Below are positions 11,236-22,622 of a stretch of 64,000 nucleotides of DNA, in pieces. Position 1 is the stretch's first letter; each line of letters starts with the position of its first letter. The notes below the pieces were generated by a model. That model worked only from the letters and a program-made list of their open reading frames with translations, searched no databases and was not told where the DNA came from. Origin of the DNA: Isoetes taiwanensis (taxonomy: Eukaryota > Streptophyta > Lycopodiopsida > Isoetales > Isoetaceae); the NCBI GenBank assembly GCA_021234155.1, contig JAJEKV010000032.1, forward strand, positions 11,972,099-12,036,098, read 5' to 3'. A program made the translations under genes and the position numbers.

Positions 11236-11830
11236 TCAAGATTCCTGCTTGGTACTATTATATGCAAACTCTACCAAGTAAATGTCCCATTTGGATTGCT
11301 TGTTCCACACATAGCTTCTCAATATGTCTTCTAGAATCTGGTTGATGCGCTCAATTTGACTGTCAGTTTGGGGATGATAAGCCGTGCTCATAGCCAACTT
11401 GGTCTGGATCGCGTTGAAGAAGTCCTTCCAAAAGGCACTTATAAACTTGGGATCCCTATCGGATATAATTTCCCTTGGCATCCCATGTAATCTAAGTATT
11501 TCTTTTGCAAAGAGCAAGGTGGTGTCCATGCCGTATCCGTGGTTCGACATGGCAAAAAATGAGCCATCTTAGATAATTTGTCGACCATTACCATTAAGGC
11601 ATCATGGCCCCTTGCTGTTCTTGGGAGTCCGGTTACAAAATCCATGCTTAAAACCTCCCACTTAGCAGTTGGCACTGCCAAGGGTTCCAAGGTTCCTGGA
11701 ATTCGAAGCTGCTCGGCCTTTGTTTGCTGACAAAGCTGACATTGCCGAATGTAGTTGGCTATCTCCTTCTTCATGCCAGGCCAAGATTGTCTTCTCTCTT
11801 ATATCCTTTATAAGCTTCTCTTTATTTATT
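11236..11830 (-). pseudogene. Gypsy B integrase zinc-binding and core regions
   Basis: The CQLC half of the HHCC zinc site is at about 11740. The core starts WEVLSMDFVTGLPRT (first catalytic Asp), then HDALMVMVDKLSKMAHFLPC, ISDRDPKFISAFWKDFF (second Asp), and HPQTDSQIERINQILEDILR (catalytic Glu). The His half of the zinc motif is missing just upstream, and frames switch at about 11760 and 11500. The fold would join cDNA to the chromosome. Confidence 0.85.
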
Positions 11831-11839
11831 TGTCCTTGT

Positions 11840-12590
11840 CCCTTTGCAAAGACTAATCCATATTTTCTTGAATTCTTTGCTTGAAGGCAAGACCTCTTCA
11901 AACTTTTTGCCGAAATCACTACACAAGGTGGAGATGGCGTTGCAATGCACTCGAGTCTCCAATGGCCTGCGAAAGAGAGCGGTAGCAACCACATTTAATT
12001 TACCTGGCTTATAGACTATCTCAAAGTCATACTCCTCGAGGAATTCCATCCATCGCCTTTGCCTCAAGTTGAGGAGTGGTTGCGTAAAAATATATTGGAG
12101 GCTTTAATGATCTGTATCCAACTGGAATTTCCTACCAAGCAGGTAGTGCCTCCAAATACGAAGAGCTCTTACTATGGCCAGGAGTTCTTGATCATGCGTT
12201 GGGTAACGTTGCTCGATGTCATTCATCTTCTTAAAGTCATAGGTACCACTCTTCCTTCTTGCGTGCGAACTCCACATGTTGCTAGCTTACTAGCATCAGT
12301 TGCTATAAGCTTATCTTTGCTCAAGTCTAGTAGGGTGAGCAATGTTGCTGTTGTCAAGGCTTCCTTGAGCTTTTAAAAAGAAGCTTGAACGTTCTCTAGC
12401 CAATGTGCCTCCCAATCTTTTACCTCTTGGTGAGGTCCGACAAAGGGGATGCCCACTTAGCAAAATCCCTTACAAATTTCCTGTAGTAGCCTGCTAACCC
12501 GAGAAAGCTTCTCACTTCGGAGATGTTCTTCGGGGTCGGCCAATCTACTATGGCTTCTATCTTTGCCGGGTCCATTGCTATTCTCTCGGC
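11840..12590 (-). pseudogene. Gypsy B RNase H region
   Basis: QRRWMEFLEEYDFEIVYKPGK at about 12060-12000 is the end of a Ty3/Gypsy RNase H (the usual YKPGKxN block). The more N-terminal part, up to the RT boundary, is recognisable only in pieces across frames. Confidence 0.75.
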
Positions 12591-13276
12591 TTACACAACG
12601 TGTCCAAGGTATTCAACCTTGGTTGTAGCAAAATGGCAATTAGAAATCTTGCCAAATAAGCAGTGCCATCTTAGCTTCTCCAAGACTTTCCTTAAATGTG
12701 CTACATGTTCTTCCATTGACTTGCTATAGATGAGGATGTTGTTGAAAAAGATGATGACGAACTCGTCCAAGAACTCTCTGAAGATGTCGTTCATTAGCCT
12801 CATGACTGGAGCATTTGATAAGCCGAATGGCATGACTGTAATTCGTAGTGCCCATACCATGTTCCAAATGCGGTCTTATGAATGTCTTCTTCCTTGATTC
12901 TTATCTGATGGTATCCTAATCTCAAGTCTATCTTAGAAAAGGCTTTTGCTCCTTGGAGTTGATCCATCAAGTCATCTGCCCTAGGCAAGGCATACTTGCT
13001 CTTTACCATCTGCTTGTTCAACTGACGGTAGTCTATACACATTCTTAGACTTCCATCCTTCTTCTTCACAAGGAGAATGGGTGCCCCAAAGGGTGGTATG
13101 CTTGTCCTGATGAATCTGAGCTCAGGCAATTCTTGCAATTGCTTCTTGATCTCAACTAGCTCTGGGGTACTCATCCTATAAGGGGCCTTGCTGGTAGGCT
13201 TAACGTTTGGTGCTAGTGTGATCTCACACTCCACGCCTCTATAGGGTGGTAACTCACGGATTTTATCCCAAAACAC
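12591..13276 (-). pseudogene. Gypsy B reverse transcriptase, catalytic box altered
   Basis: Ordered RT blocks: [19 protein letters not shown] (entry), [50 protein letters not shown] (motif A with its Asp), then after a frame change [20 protein letters not shown] and NNILIYSK. The expected Y-x-D-D catalytic pair reads FFNN at about 12730-12745: both aspartates have become Asn. With the frameshift near 12830 this copy is certainly inactive. Confidence 0.87.
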
Positions 13277-13800
13277 ATCGTGGAACTCCTTGATTAGCCT
13301 TTCTACGCAACTGATTCAAGCTTGGCTCCCTTTGCTTTCCATGACCCGGCTCAATTGCCTCTAGCCTAAGAATATATTCCACCTTGTCGTTCATTAAGTT
13401 TTTGTGCAATTGCTTCAAAGAGATACACTGCATGGCTGAAAGGACTTTCTTACCTTTTACTACAAAGCAGTTCCCCTCGGATGCCATGATGGAGATTTCG
13501 TGCTTGTCACAGTCAATCATGGCTTTAGCTGGCTTCAAGAACTCCATTCCCACTATGAGGTCATATTTACCAATATCCATTACCTCTGCCCCCATAGTCC
13601 ATTTGGTTCTACTGAGGTCTATATCAAAGTTGATTCTCTTTCCCTTGGTGTGGTGAATTGCACCAGTTGCCATACTGACTGGCCTGGGCTTGGACTTAAG
13701 GGTCTTGGTCTTCATTAAGGCATCCAATCTGAGAGAAGTGAAGTTGTGCGAGCTACCTGTATCTATGAGGACTACATAGAGATTACTATCAATGATGCCC
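13277..13800 (-). pseudogene. Gypsy B aspartic protease region
   Basis: VLIDTGSSHNFTSLRLDAL at about 13780-13727 carries the DTG catalytic triplet, followed by KYDLIVGMEFLKPAKAMIDC, the second half of a retroviral-type protease, and VVKGKKVLSAMQC. The DTG motif itself is intact. Confidence 0.82.
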
Positions 13801-13929
13801 TCTGTCGAAATAACCGTGGACTGAGTTTTGACATCATCTGACTCAATAGCTGCACAAATTCTGCACTCACATTTTATGCAGTCTTGTGATTCCTATTGGT
13901 CGTCTTCATCCTCGTCCACTTCCGTTGGT

Positions 13930-14935
13930 GACTTCCAATCAATGAGCTATGCCAGTGTTGCTTGCATCACGAAGGGGTAATTATATGTCCGATGACCCGG
14001 CTGAAAGCATCTATAACATAGCTTCTTCTTTATGCATTCCTCCCCTTTTTCCTTCGGAATACTGTCCAAAAAGAATTTCACTGATTTCCCCTCGATCCTC
14101 ACTGCTGCCTCAGCTTCCCATAAGATCCTTTCCAATCCATCCTGCTGGTGTGGAGGATGCTTGTCTTGGCTGATAAAGCCCTGTTGCTTTCCCTTTGTAA
14201 GCTTGTTGTTTCTGCCCCGGGGTTGTCAGTGCTTTCTCCAAGCTTAATGCCTTGTCTTCGGCCTCCCCAACTGTTTTCGGGTTGATGGCCCGAAAACAAT
14301 TGATGGCCTCCCCAACTGTTTTCAGGTTGATGTTACTGTTCAATCCCTCAATGTAGCCATCCACTGCTTGCCTTTCAGTAATCCTTGGGACATTTAACCT
14401 TAGTCCCATAAATTCCTCTGTATATTTGGCCACTGATAGATTCCCTTGGTCCAACCTATAGAACTGCTGAATTTGCCTATTAGTGTGCCACCTTAGGACG
14501 TAGTGCTTGCGGAAAGCCTTATTGAAGGTTTTGAATCTGCAATTGTTTTTTCTTAACTTGTTTGATTTGGCACCACCAAATCCAGGCTGGTGCAATCAGG
14601 TTTGTTGTTGCCACCTTTCCTATGTCCTTATCTTTCATCCCATATGAGTTCCCAAATTCCTCCATCTTGTCCAACCAAGCTTCTGCTTCCATGCCGGACC
14701 TGTCTTTCCTCGAGAACTAACTCATCTTTCGGGTTTTCCATACGTTACTCATCGCATTATCCACCTTCTTCTGATAGTCCTCTGTTCTATGGTTCCTATC
14801 CTTGCCTTGTGAGGTGTCTGACTCACTTTCAGAACTGCTTCGAGATCCACTTCCCATAGTGTCTGACCGGCTGGAGCTAGAAGGAGATGCGCTCCTCCTA
14901 GCTCTTCTTTTTCTCTTGTTGTTCTTCTCAGCCAT
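13930..14935 (-). pseudogene. Gypsy B gag with damaged zinc knuckle
   Basis: Starts MAEKNNKRKRRARRSAS, a basic Ser-rich N-terminus. After a frame change it shows the retrotransposon gag core (HTNRQIQQFYRLDQGNLSVAKY, EEFMGLRLNVPRI). Near 14020 a CCHC knuckle reads CYRCFQPGHRTYNY, where the last Cys is Tyr. A short internal duplication (KTVGEAINCF then KTVGEAEDK, about 14240-14330) is also seen. Confidence 0.8.
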
Positions 14936-14952
14936 ATGGACTTCTTCCTGCT

Positions 14953-15842
14953 CACTATGGGTCCCCAGTAGCCACGCTCAGCAGGGACCCCCATCCACTT
15001 TGCCACTAGCCTCGTTGTGTAGTGTTAAGTCATTCCATAGCCTCCGTAGCCGGGTGGGTTCCTATGCACAGGTCGCATAATAATAGAAACTAAGGGTCTA
15101 GACTAGAAGTATCATCTAGATAATAGCCACTAGGTCTCTACCCCCCTTCCCAATACACAAGAGGTACAAACATAAGATCAACCAACGTCGTACATCAACA
15201 TAACATGATCAATAATGAAAATACATCTAATCCTAATCACACGCATCTAACTTACAGTTAGGGTTCATTGATTAGGGTTCCAAACCTAGATTGAGGGTTC
15301 TATAGGAAGGCTCTACTAACAAGATAGATACTAGCTCATCTAGAATCCTAGGTTCCAGATGATCTACCTATGAACTATGAATACCTGCTCTGAACGAACT
15401 TCCTCCAACTCCTGGGGTATCCGTGACTTGATGATGAATCGAGTGATTCCTCCTCCTTCTGATGAGCGTAGTGCCTTGAGGCTGTCAATCTGAGCTATGC
15501 CGCAACGAACGGTGTTCGAAACGGAGTCCTAAGCGAAGAACAGGTCACAAGGTAGGTGGAGCAAAAAAGTGGCCTAGGGTTAGGGTTAGGATACTTATAG
15601 GTAAGGGTTCCATAGTCACTGCCACGTGGCTCCAATGGGGTGCTTCCATGTGGCGGGTGCCCAATAGGTTGAGGCCATGTGGAAATAGCCTTAGGCCTAA
15701 GGTTGACTAAGTTATGTTAAGTAACTTAGCTATGCTCCCTTTTCCACTTACTATGGTGTACAAGGCTACAATGATAGGCTTATACGGCGACGAGGCCTAG
15801 AAATATATGTATTTATGGTGTATATTTTCGGGGAACGTCACA
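14953..15842 (-). repeat. 5' LTR of Gypsy B
   Basis: Direct repeat of 8833-9687. On the coding strand it starts TGTGACGTTCCCC and ends before the gag start. It holds a short GGGTTAGGGTTAGG run that also occurs in the other LTR. Confidence 0.88.
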
Positions 15843-16918
15843 GTTGGTGTTTAAAGCTGAAAAAGTGCTTGAAAGAAATCTACAAGTGAAAAAACATAGA
15901 GTGACCGGTTCAACCTATCACCTAGAATCAGCGCACCCAACTGCCTTTTCAAGTTATTGGCAGTGACACGTCTCAATGTAGAAATGCGCCAACGACTACA
16001 AAATCGACCCTATTTTTCTATATTGTTGACCAAGCGCATTTTGAAAATTAATTGAAATACAAGGGCATTTAGGCAATATTCCCAATGAAAAATTCAATCC
16101 CTGGTACCACGTTTCCTTCCCTGTTAGACGGCAACAAAGAAGCGGGCGGGTAGATTCTTGGATGATAAACCCCAGTTTAGCAAAAACCTGTGGAGAGTAT
16201 TTGACGCTGCTGCTCCGTTTCTCACCAAGGTAAGCTTTTGTACGAGTTTTCCTTTTCATTCCAAAGGCGCCAGAAGATTGTTCAATATGTGTCATTCATT
16301 ATTCCTGTTTTATGATAAGACACTACATTATATGTTTTCTCTTTCTCACTTGCTTGGCCATAGTATGCTCTGTCATTTTTTTTAATTTCATCATGCTTCT
16401 TAGGGAGTGATCTGCAGCTAAGCAGCAACAATATCTTCTTACATGATGCAGTCATGTTTTTACCCAGCTTTATATTGTCTTCGCTTATTATTCTCTACTT
16501 TTATTTTACTTGCCGCGTTATAGTGTCCAACTGCAGTATATATGCATTCCTGAGCATCCATTTTGGAATTATCATCCTTTCGTAAAATGTTTTGTAAGTG
16601 TAACGCAGAGTTTAACAGGCTTAGATGTCGATTGACTTCATATATTATGAGAGTTGCTATAGCTGCCTTGAGTGTTAGATAATTTTCACAAATTATGTTG
16701 GCGTAATAACCTGAAAGTTTGAAATGGCATTAACAAGTTTTATGAAGGTATATCTTGTCACGACAGTTTGACGAGTGAAATGACCTTGAACAGAATTTCC
16801 AATCTTATTATTTAACAAAACTAGCAATGTGAAGGCCATAAAAATCTTAAAGGTAACTAAGCAAGGGTAAACCACAGGGCTTGTTAGGGTTTTGTATCCT
16901 GTGGGGAGCGCTGCAGCT
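15843..16918 (+). other. RPB8 upstream region, 5' UTR exon and leader intron
   Basis: A probable noncoding first exon ends ACCAAG at 16229 with a GTAAGC donor. A plausible acceptor is ACCACAG ending at 16877, leaving a 41-base leader before the ATG. A leader intron of about 650 bases is typical of plant housekeeping genes. At 16030-16085 the upstream region holds TTGTTGACCAAG..GCATTT and AAGGGCATTTAGGCAAT, a motif that recurs at 39.7 kb next to the Mutator-like element. Confidence 0.55.
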
Positions 16919-17673
16919 ATGGCCAACAACATGCTGTTCGAGGACATATTTAAGATCATTGCCATCAATCCTGACGGCAAGAAATTTGACAAAGGTAAAC
17001 TTTTTTTTTCATCGCATTTTCATTACTTAAAAACTTCTCTTCTTTGTCGACAATGGCTTTCTTTTATTTGGCGGTGCTTTAAAAAGTTGCACAGTAGAGA
17101 TCACAACATGAGAAAACCCCACATGACAATTCTGGCATTTTCTTCTCTCAGTGTCCAGAATAGAAGCGCGCAGTGATCAGTTTGATATGCATCTGCTGTT
17201 GGATGTGAACACTGAAATTTATCCTTTAGCAATGGATGCCAAGTTCATATTAGCACTTGCACCAACACTGTCACTGGATGGCACCATTGATAATGGTACT
17301 TTTGATCAGGTAAGCGAGTTTTTGTTTTCTGCATGTATTTCCCCATTTTATTTGGGTTTTCATGCTTGCCCCTCCACATAGAGTCGGAAAGAGTCCCTTG
17401 CAGACAAGTATGAATATGTGATGTATGGTAAGCTTTACAAGTATTCTGATGATGACAGTACAGGTACTGTTAAGATGTATCCTGTAATTATCTCATGCTT
17501 CTACTTTATTTTATTAAGTTAAAAGCTGCATTTATTGGAGAATCCTTGACCATTGTTTTAGAGAAGTTTATATCTCATTTGGAGGCCTGATCATGAAGCT
17601 GAAGGGAGATCCAAATAATCTAAACAGCTTACAGATGGATCAGCGGATATATTTGCTAATGAGGCGTGTTTGA
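16919..17673 (+). CDS. NRPB8: RPB8, shared subunit of nuclear RNA polymerases
   Basis: Small OB-fold subunit common to RNA polymerases I, II and III, acting in the nucleus and nucleolus. Four coding exons fit GT-AG rules: 16919-16994, 17152-17309, 17382-17463 and 17564-17673, giving 141 residues. Diagnostic blocks in order: [15 protein letters not shown] (exon 1 end), [53 protein letters not shown] and the C-terminal [10 protein letters not shown]. The family is usually about 145 residues; the shortening lies in the loop after [10 protein letters not shown]. The start is the first ATG after the leader and matches the usual N-terminus. The last acceptor is read as TTTTAGAG, the only choice that keeps EVYISFGG in frame. 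The gene looks intact and ancestral, and is probably constitutively expressed. Confidence 0.95.
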
Positions 17674-18635
17674 TATTCGAGTATCCTTTTGCAGAATTTT
17701 GTATGTCTCAGTACGAAGAGAAGCTCCTAGATCTCATATGAACTTCTAAGTTTGATGGAGTTGAGTGATACTCAAACCCTACAAAAGGATTATTGCTTTT
17801 CCATGGGAACCTTTAGCTCTTGCTTGTTTAATCGAAGAAAATATCTGATCTTAGCCAAGTCCGCGTGTCATTGGTAAAGATAAATGTCTATGAATTTCTC
17901 TTGGCTTCACAAGCCTTATTATGGTTGATGTTACTTTTGAAATGTTGGTTTTAGCAATATAAGTTCTTCTGTACAAATTTTAGCCAGTTTTGAAAATGCT
18001 ACTTCAGCTGTTTTGAAGACTGTAAAACATCCAAACTGTCGCTGAAAAAGAATGGAAGATTTAAATGTTACTGTACACTTTAACTGTTGATTTATTTCTT
18101 GCTGAAATTTGGTAAGCATTCCACTCTTGTATTTTGTACATGACCACTCTGTATATTTATTTTGTATTCCACTATTGTATCTTCCATGTGGCCATTCTGC
18201 ACATATACAGTTCAAAGTTTATTCTCTAATCTTGAGTACATATTATAGAGTATAATTTAGATGCTAACATCTTTTGTTATCAAACATGTCTTTTGTTGTC
18301 ATGCAGTAATAGAAGTTATAATAGGAGCTAGGTTAGTAAATGAAGACTTTGATGTTCAGTGCTCCTCACAGGCAGAATATAATTGCACCGACATGTTGGG
18401 CAAAGAAAGTATATTGGACATATCTTTTTGACATTTTTGAAGCAGTCCAAAGCTGAACCTTGCTTAAAAAGCTTGTTGTGTTACTGTATCTATGTTTCAC
18501 ATCTGCTTTTGAATTGTGACTATGTGTCTAAACAAAAATGTGTTGTGCCACATAAAAATCCTTCTGAGCTTTTGAACAGGTGTAGGTTATGTCTCTGCTT
18601 AACATGAAATATTACAGCGAAGTTTTTAAATGAAA
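17674..18635 (+). other. RPB8 3' UTR and downstream intergenic DNA
   Basis: AT-rich with no further coding signal. The 3' UTR should lie in the first few hundred bases, but I could not fix a polyadenylation site. Confidence 0.45.
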
Positions 18636-18639
18636 TAGT

Positions 18640-19275
18640 GCAGCGTGACAGCAGTAAAATTGAATAGTGCATTGGGCCAAGTCGTTTTGAGAACCCAACT
18701 GCAAGTAAATGTCCTGATCATCTCAGCCCAAGATTACAGGCCTACATTGAAGACGGGATTATTCTTATCTCATACAAGGAAAATTGTGGGCTAATTTGTA
18801 AATTATCTCATGAAATCCGTTGAAGAAGAAGCCGCATTCTCCAATGACTTTGTCCTCGAGCTAATGTGCATCGTTAAAACCATTGTTTAAAATAATTGCT
18901 TACTATTTCACAACCATTGTTTAACATGCCCATTGATTTTGTTAAGCCTAGCAAGGGCATTGGCAATCTTCAGCATGGACAAGGGCATGTTCTGTAGAAG
19001 GGTTAAGGCACATAAAGTCCTGCCCCTTTTTCTTAAGGGCGCTACCTAGTTTACACAAGCATGCTATAGATCTAAAGTGACCATATCAAATAATGCAAGT
19101 CCATGCCTTCGGGTTACTCCAATTAGTTGTAGTGTGGTGTTTCTACCCCACCTAACTTAACCACATATTGTGATAAATCTAGAGTGACCATATCAGATAC
19201 ATATTGTGATAAATCTAGAGTGACCATATCAGATTGTGCAAGGCTAGTCAGCATTGGTCACATCACAGCATTAAG
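18640..19275 (+). repeat. Copy 1 of a ~0.65-0.73 kb inverted repeat pair
   Basis: Closely resembles the reverse complement of 30655-31385. Shared blocks include GTGACAGCAGTAAAATTGAA, TAAATGTCCTGATCATCTCA, CGTTGAAGAAGAAGC, CAATGACTTTGTCCTCG and CTGTAGAAGGGTTAAG, in the same order. It has no ORF; the nature is unknown, probably an unclassified element. A 37-bp tandem duplication (TATTGTGATAAATCTAGAGT...) sits at 19163-19236. Confidence 0.8.
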
Positions 19276-19972
19276 CTTGTCCACAGAGAGTGAAATGGTA
19301 TCAAATTGTGAAGTCGTTCAACTTTACATAGTGCTAGAATCTAAAGTCAAGGTGTATTATATTGCAAGTAAAAATGCGAAGAAAGGGCAGTAAACTTCCA
19401 ACAAATGGGGTTGTGGGTGGAATGTCCATGTGTACAATTGCTAGCCCATACCATCTGTGTAGGTTCAAACGTGGAATTCTAGTAAATGGCAGACACATGT
19501 TATAAAAATCTTCGAGCTAATGTGAAGACCCATACAACATATGTTAATTCATGGTCATTTTCTAGCCAAGTCACCAACAAAGATAATTATCTCATGCAAA
19601 TATCTCTGTTGTCTCACTCCATTTTGTTCTGCCATGGTTCCCATGTATACAATTGCTAGCCCATATTATTCCATCTATGCTAGCCCATATTATTCCCCTT
19701 GACTAGACTCAAAGGCTCGGATTGAATTGTGAGAAGTGAATTATCCATAATCTGAGATTTTGTCTACGGTTATTTGATGAATGTTCATCTGTAGCCTTTG
19801 ACCATTTGGTACCATTTGGTTACCTAGGTTCACTATACGATCGTAGCCAACTATATGAACCAACTTTATGGCTTAACATAAAGATGTGTCTTACCATGTT
19901 GGCCCATTGAATTTTGCCAAATCTTGAAAAGACTATAGTATTAATTCCCTTGACATCTCATATTGGCATAGG
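19276..19972. other. AT-rich intergenic DNA
   Basis: No gene or terminal repeat seen. Its right end is the LINE target site. Short phrases repeat (GCTAGCCCATA near 19440, 19660 and 19680). Confidence 0.4.
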
Positions 19973-19984
19973 TCCAACCTTTTG
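19973..19984. repeat. Target-site duplication of the L1-type LINE, left copy
   Basis: TCCAACCTTTTG (13 bases if the next T is counted) recurs exactly at 25992-26003. It lies directly outside the poly(T) that marks the 3' end of the minus-strand LINE. Confidence 0.85.
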
Positions 19985-20125
19985 TTTTTTTTTTTTGAGG
20001 GATAAAAAAAAAAATTATTTACTTAGAGAGAATGATACAAAGCCACATGGCAGAGGTGCACCCATCCACGAATATGAGATGGGGGTAGCTACATAGCTCC
20101 AGCTTGTACTATTCTCTTTCCCGAC

Positions 20126-20659
20126 CTAGACCAGATTAAAATAGGTGCCCCATATTTCTTCCTTTACCTCTTCTTCGCATTTAAAAACTAGCCTAAATTT
20201 TTTAAGTCTTTCAAGTACCAGGTGAAGTAGCTGAGTTGATGATATGAATACCTCCTGATTCTCAGCGAAGACTCGGGCATTCCTCCTTTTCCATATTGAC
20301 CAGATCGTCCAGGCCCTGGCTATGTGAAAAGAAATCCTCTTCTTGGGACACCATTCTGGAGGGAGAATTCCTAGCAGCAATTCTTTGGTTCCTAAGGGGT
20401 ATTCGAACCTATCCAGACTCCAGGCCCATACTTCATGCAGCATTCCACATTCCACCAGACAATGTTCTATGGATTCTTCTTCCTCTTCACACATAGGGCA
20501 AAGTGGGCTCACGTTATTGCCCCATTTGGAGACTAGATGATTGACCCTTGGGACCCTGTGGATCACTTGCCAAAGAAAGGCGTTGATTCGTGGAGGCAGG
20601 AATTTCAGCCAAGCGTTTCTCCAGATGTTTTTAAGGATGTCCTCCGTGATCACTAGCAC
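20126..20659 (-). pseudogene. LINE ORF2 C-terminus: zf-RVT domain
   Basis: NIWRNAWLKFLPPRINAFLW, NHLVSKWGNNVSPLCPMCEE, EESIEHCLVECGMLHEVWAW: the C-x2-C..H-x3-C zinc-binding module that follows RT in plant LINEs. A frame change at about 20655 separates it from the upstream ORF2 part. Confidence 0.88.
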
Positions 20660-22503
20660 TTGGGAGCCTTAGTCTTCAAACTACTGTAGCATGACTTCAC
20701 AAACTTGTTTGGCTGTATCGAAGGATGTACGACCCATGGACTTTGATCTCCTCTATTTATTGTATTTGGGAGTACGGAAGCCACACATTCCCAAATTATC
20801 TTGTCTGCCTCCTTTAAACCAAAACAGGCTTGAAATGCTTCCCAACTGGCCAGGTGCTCTCCCATATACCACTGAGCACAAGAATGTATACCACAGTTTT
20901 TCCATCTCTTCACAATCCTCGCATTAGCCACTATACCTAATGGGCCTTGTTTATTGTGCAATTCCACTGGTACCCACCATGGAGGGGAGGTCCCTGCTTT
21001 AAAGTTGCTGATATCAAGCGTGGATAGTTTCTTTATGGCATTCCAAGCCGAAATAAGACCCTTCAAGAAGGGGGAGGCTTCTTTACTTGGCTTGAGATAA
21101 AAAAAGAGAGACCATGGAAGTGAGACCTTGACGGAGGGCTTACTATGCTTACAAGAATATAATAGAGCTTGGTTGATGAGGTGCAAACCTGGAGACTTCA
21201 CCTTTTCCTGAAGAATCATCCATATGAATTTGGCTATTAATACTTTGCTCTGTAAGACTATGTCAAACATACCAATTCCCCCTTCTGTTTTGTCCCTCTT
21301 GCACTTCCACCGAGCAATTTTGATCGTTGCACCTTCTTCATTACCTCCCCAGACGAAGTTTCGAATCAGCCCTTCTAACTCCTGCACCTTCTCCCTCGGA
21401 GCAAGTAGAATTGATGATATGTATACATAAGTATTACTTAGAAACATGTTTTGCCACAGTAATCCTCTCTGCAAGGGATAACTTTGCTACCTTCCACCAA
21501 TTTAGGTGTTTATGTAGGCCTAGTAGCATTTCATCCCATATTCGTGCACTAGTGATGTTAATGCCCACTGGGATTCCTAACAAATTTTCCATGGTAAGCT
21601 TTCCAAACATATGGGATGCCTGTTCTCCAAAGGCCACTGCACTGAGCATTTTTTCCAATTTATGAGGCAACCTGAAGCTATTGAGAAGGTGGCCAGTAGT
21701 TGTCCTGCACATGACATATTGTTTTCCTCTGCCTCGATAAATAGAAATGAGTCGTCTGCATACTGGTTACAGATTTGTTGAGAACCGTCCCACATTTCTA
21801 GTCCCTGAATGAGATCGTCTGCAGATGCTTGCAGGAATAACTGTGAGAGAGCTTCTGCTGCTATATTGAAGAGGAAGGGAGCCAGGGGACAACCTTGCCT
21901 GATGCCCCTCTTAATCTCAAATATAGGAGATGATTCACCTTGAAATAAGACTGAGGCACGAGCTGATCTCAATAGTTTCATTACCCCTTCTGTAAAAATA
22001 TCCCCACAACCCAACTTGAGCATCATTTTATGCAGAAAACTCCATCTAATGCTGTCATATGCCTTGGTGAAATCTAGCTTTAGATAGGCTACTTTTTGTC
22101 CTGTTTTTCTGGCCCAGTGCAACCCTTCAAAAGCTACTGCCACATTGCTCAGAATACTCCTACCCGGTAAGAAGCCAGATTGGGCTTGTGAGATACCTTC
22201 CGCTAAAATTGGTTTGATCTTCTCTGCCATAGCCTTGGCTATGATTTTGTAAAATGCAGATAGGTGTGTGATAGGCCTCCAATCGTTAATTGTGCTTGGC
22301 TCCTTACACTTGGGTACCAAGGCAATGCAGCCTGTATTCAATCTTGGATTTAAATTTTCAGCTTGCAAGAAGTCTGTGTATACATAAAAGATATCATTTT
22401 TAATCCATTCCCAATTGCATTGGTAGAGTTCGATGGGAATTCCATCTATACCCGGACATTTATTCTTAGCCAATAAGAGGGTGGCTTTTTCAAGATCCTC
22501 CAT
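20653..22503 (-). pseudogene. LINE ORF2 reverse transcriptase and thumb
   Basis: GIDGIPIELYQCNWEWI, GCIALVPKCKEPSTINDWRP, SQAQSGFLPGRSILSNV, VAYLKLDFTKAYDSIRW (motif A), IRQGCPLAPFLFNIAAEAL (motif B), QYADDSFLF near 21765 (catalytic YADD intact), then after a frame change CAGQLLATFSIASGC and, further on, FVWGGNEEGATIKIARW and CKRDKTEGGIGMFDI. Apart from the frame changes (about 21600 and 21440) the active site is preserved. Confidence 0.92.
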
Positions 22504-22622
22504 AGAGAGAGGGCTTACTTCGGAAATATCTTTTGGCTAGAGCTCATTATAGGTGAAACTTTTGAGATCACTAGCTCTTCATATGTATCTTGGAATGGTA
22601 AGTTATGTTCCCCAAAAAAACC

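Larger units (their letters stand above)
8833..15842 (-). mobile_element. Near full-length Ty3/Gypsy chromovirus (element B)
   Basis: Two direct LTRs bracket gag, protease, RT, RNase H, integrase and chromodomain in the Gypsy order on the minus strand. The LTRs are clearly alike but differ by scattered substitutions and an indel of about 35 bp, so it is not a recent insertion. All enzyme frames are broken. No matching target duplication is evident: the right flank starts GTTGG, and the left flank next to 8833 shows no copy. The gag start lies only about 15 bases inside the LTR and no obvious primer-binding site is visible, so the 5' leader seems deleted. Confidence 0.9.

Noticed and set aside
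8833-15842. 5-bp target duplication for Gypsy B
   Set aside because: The right flank GTTGG has no copy at the left boundary; I could not support any duplication.
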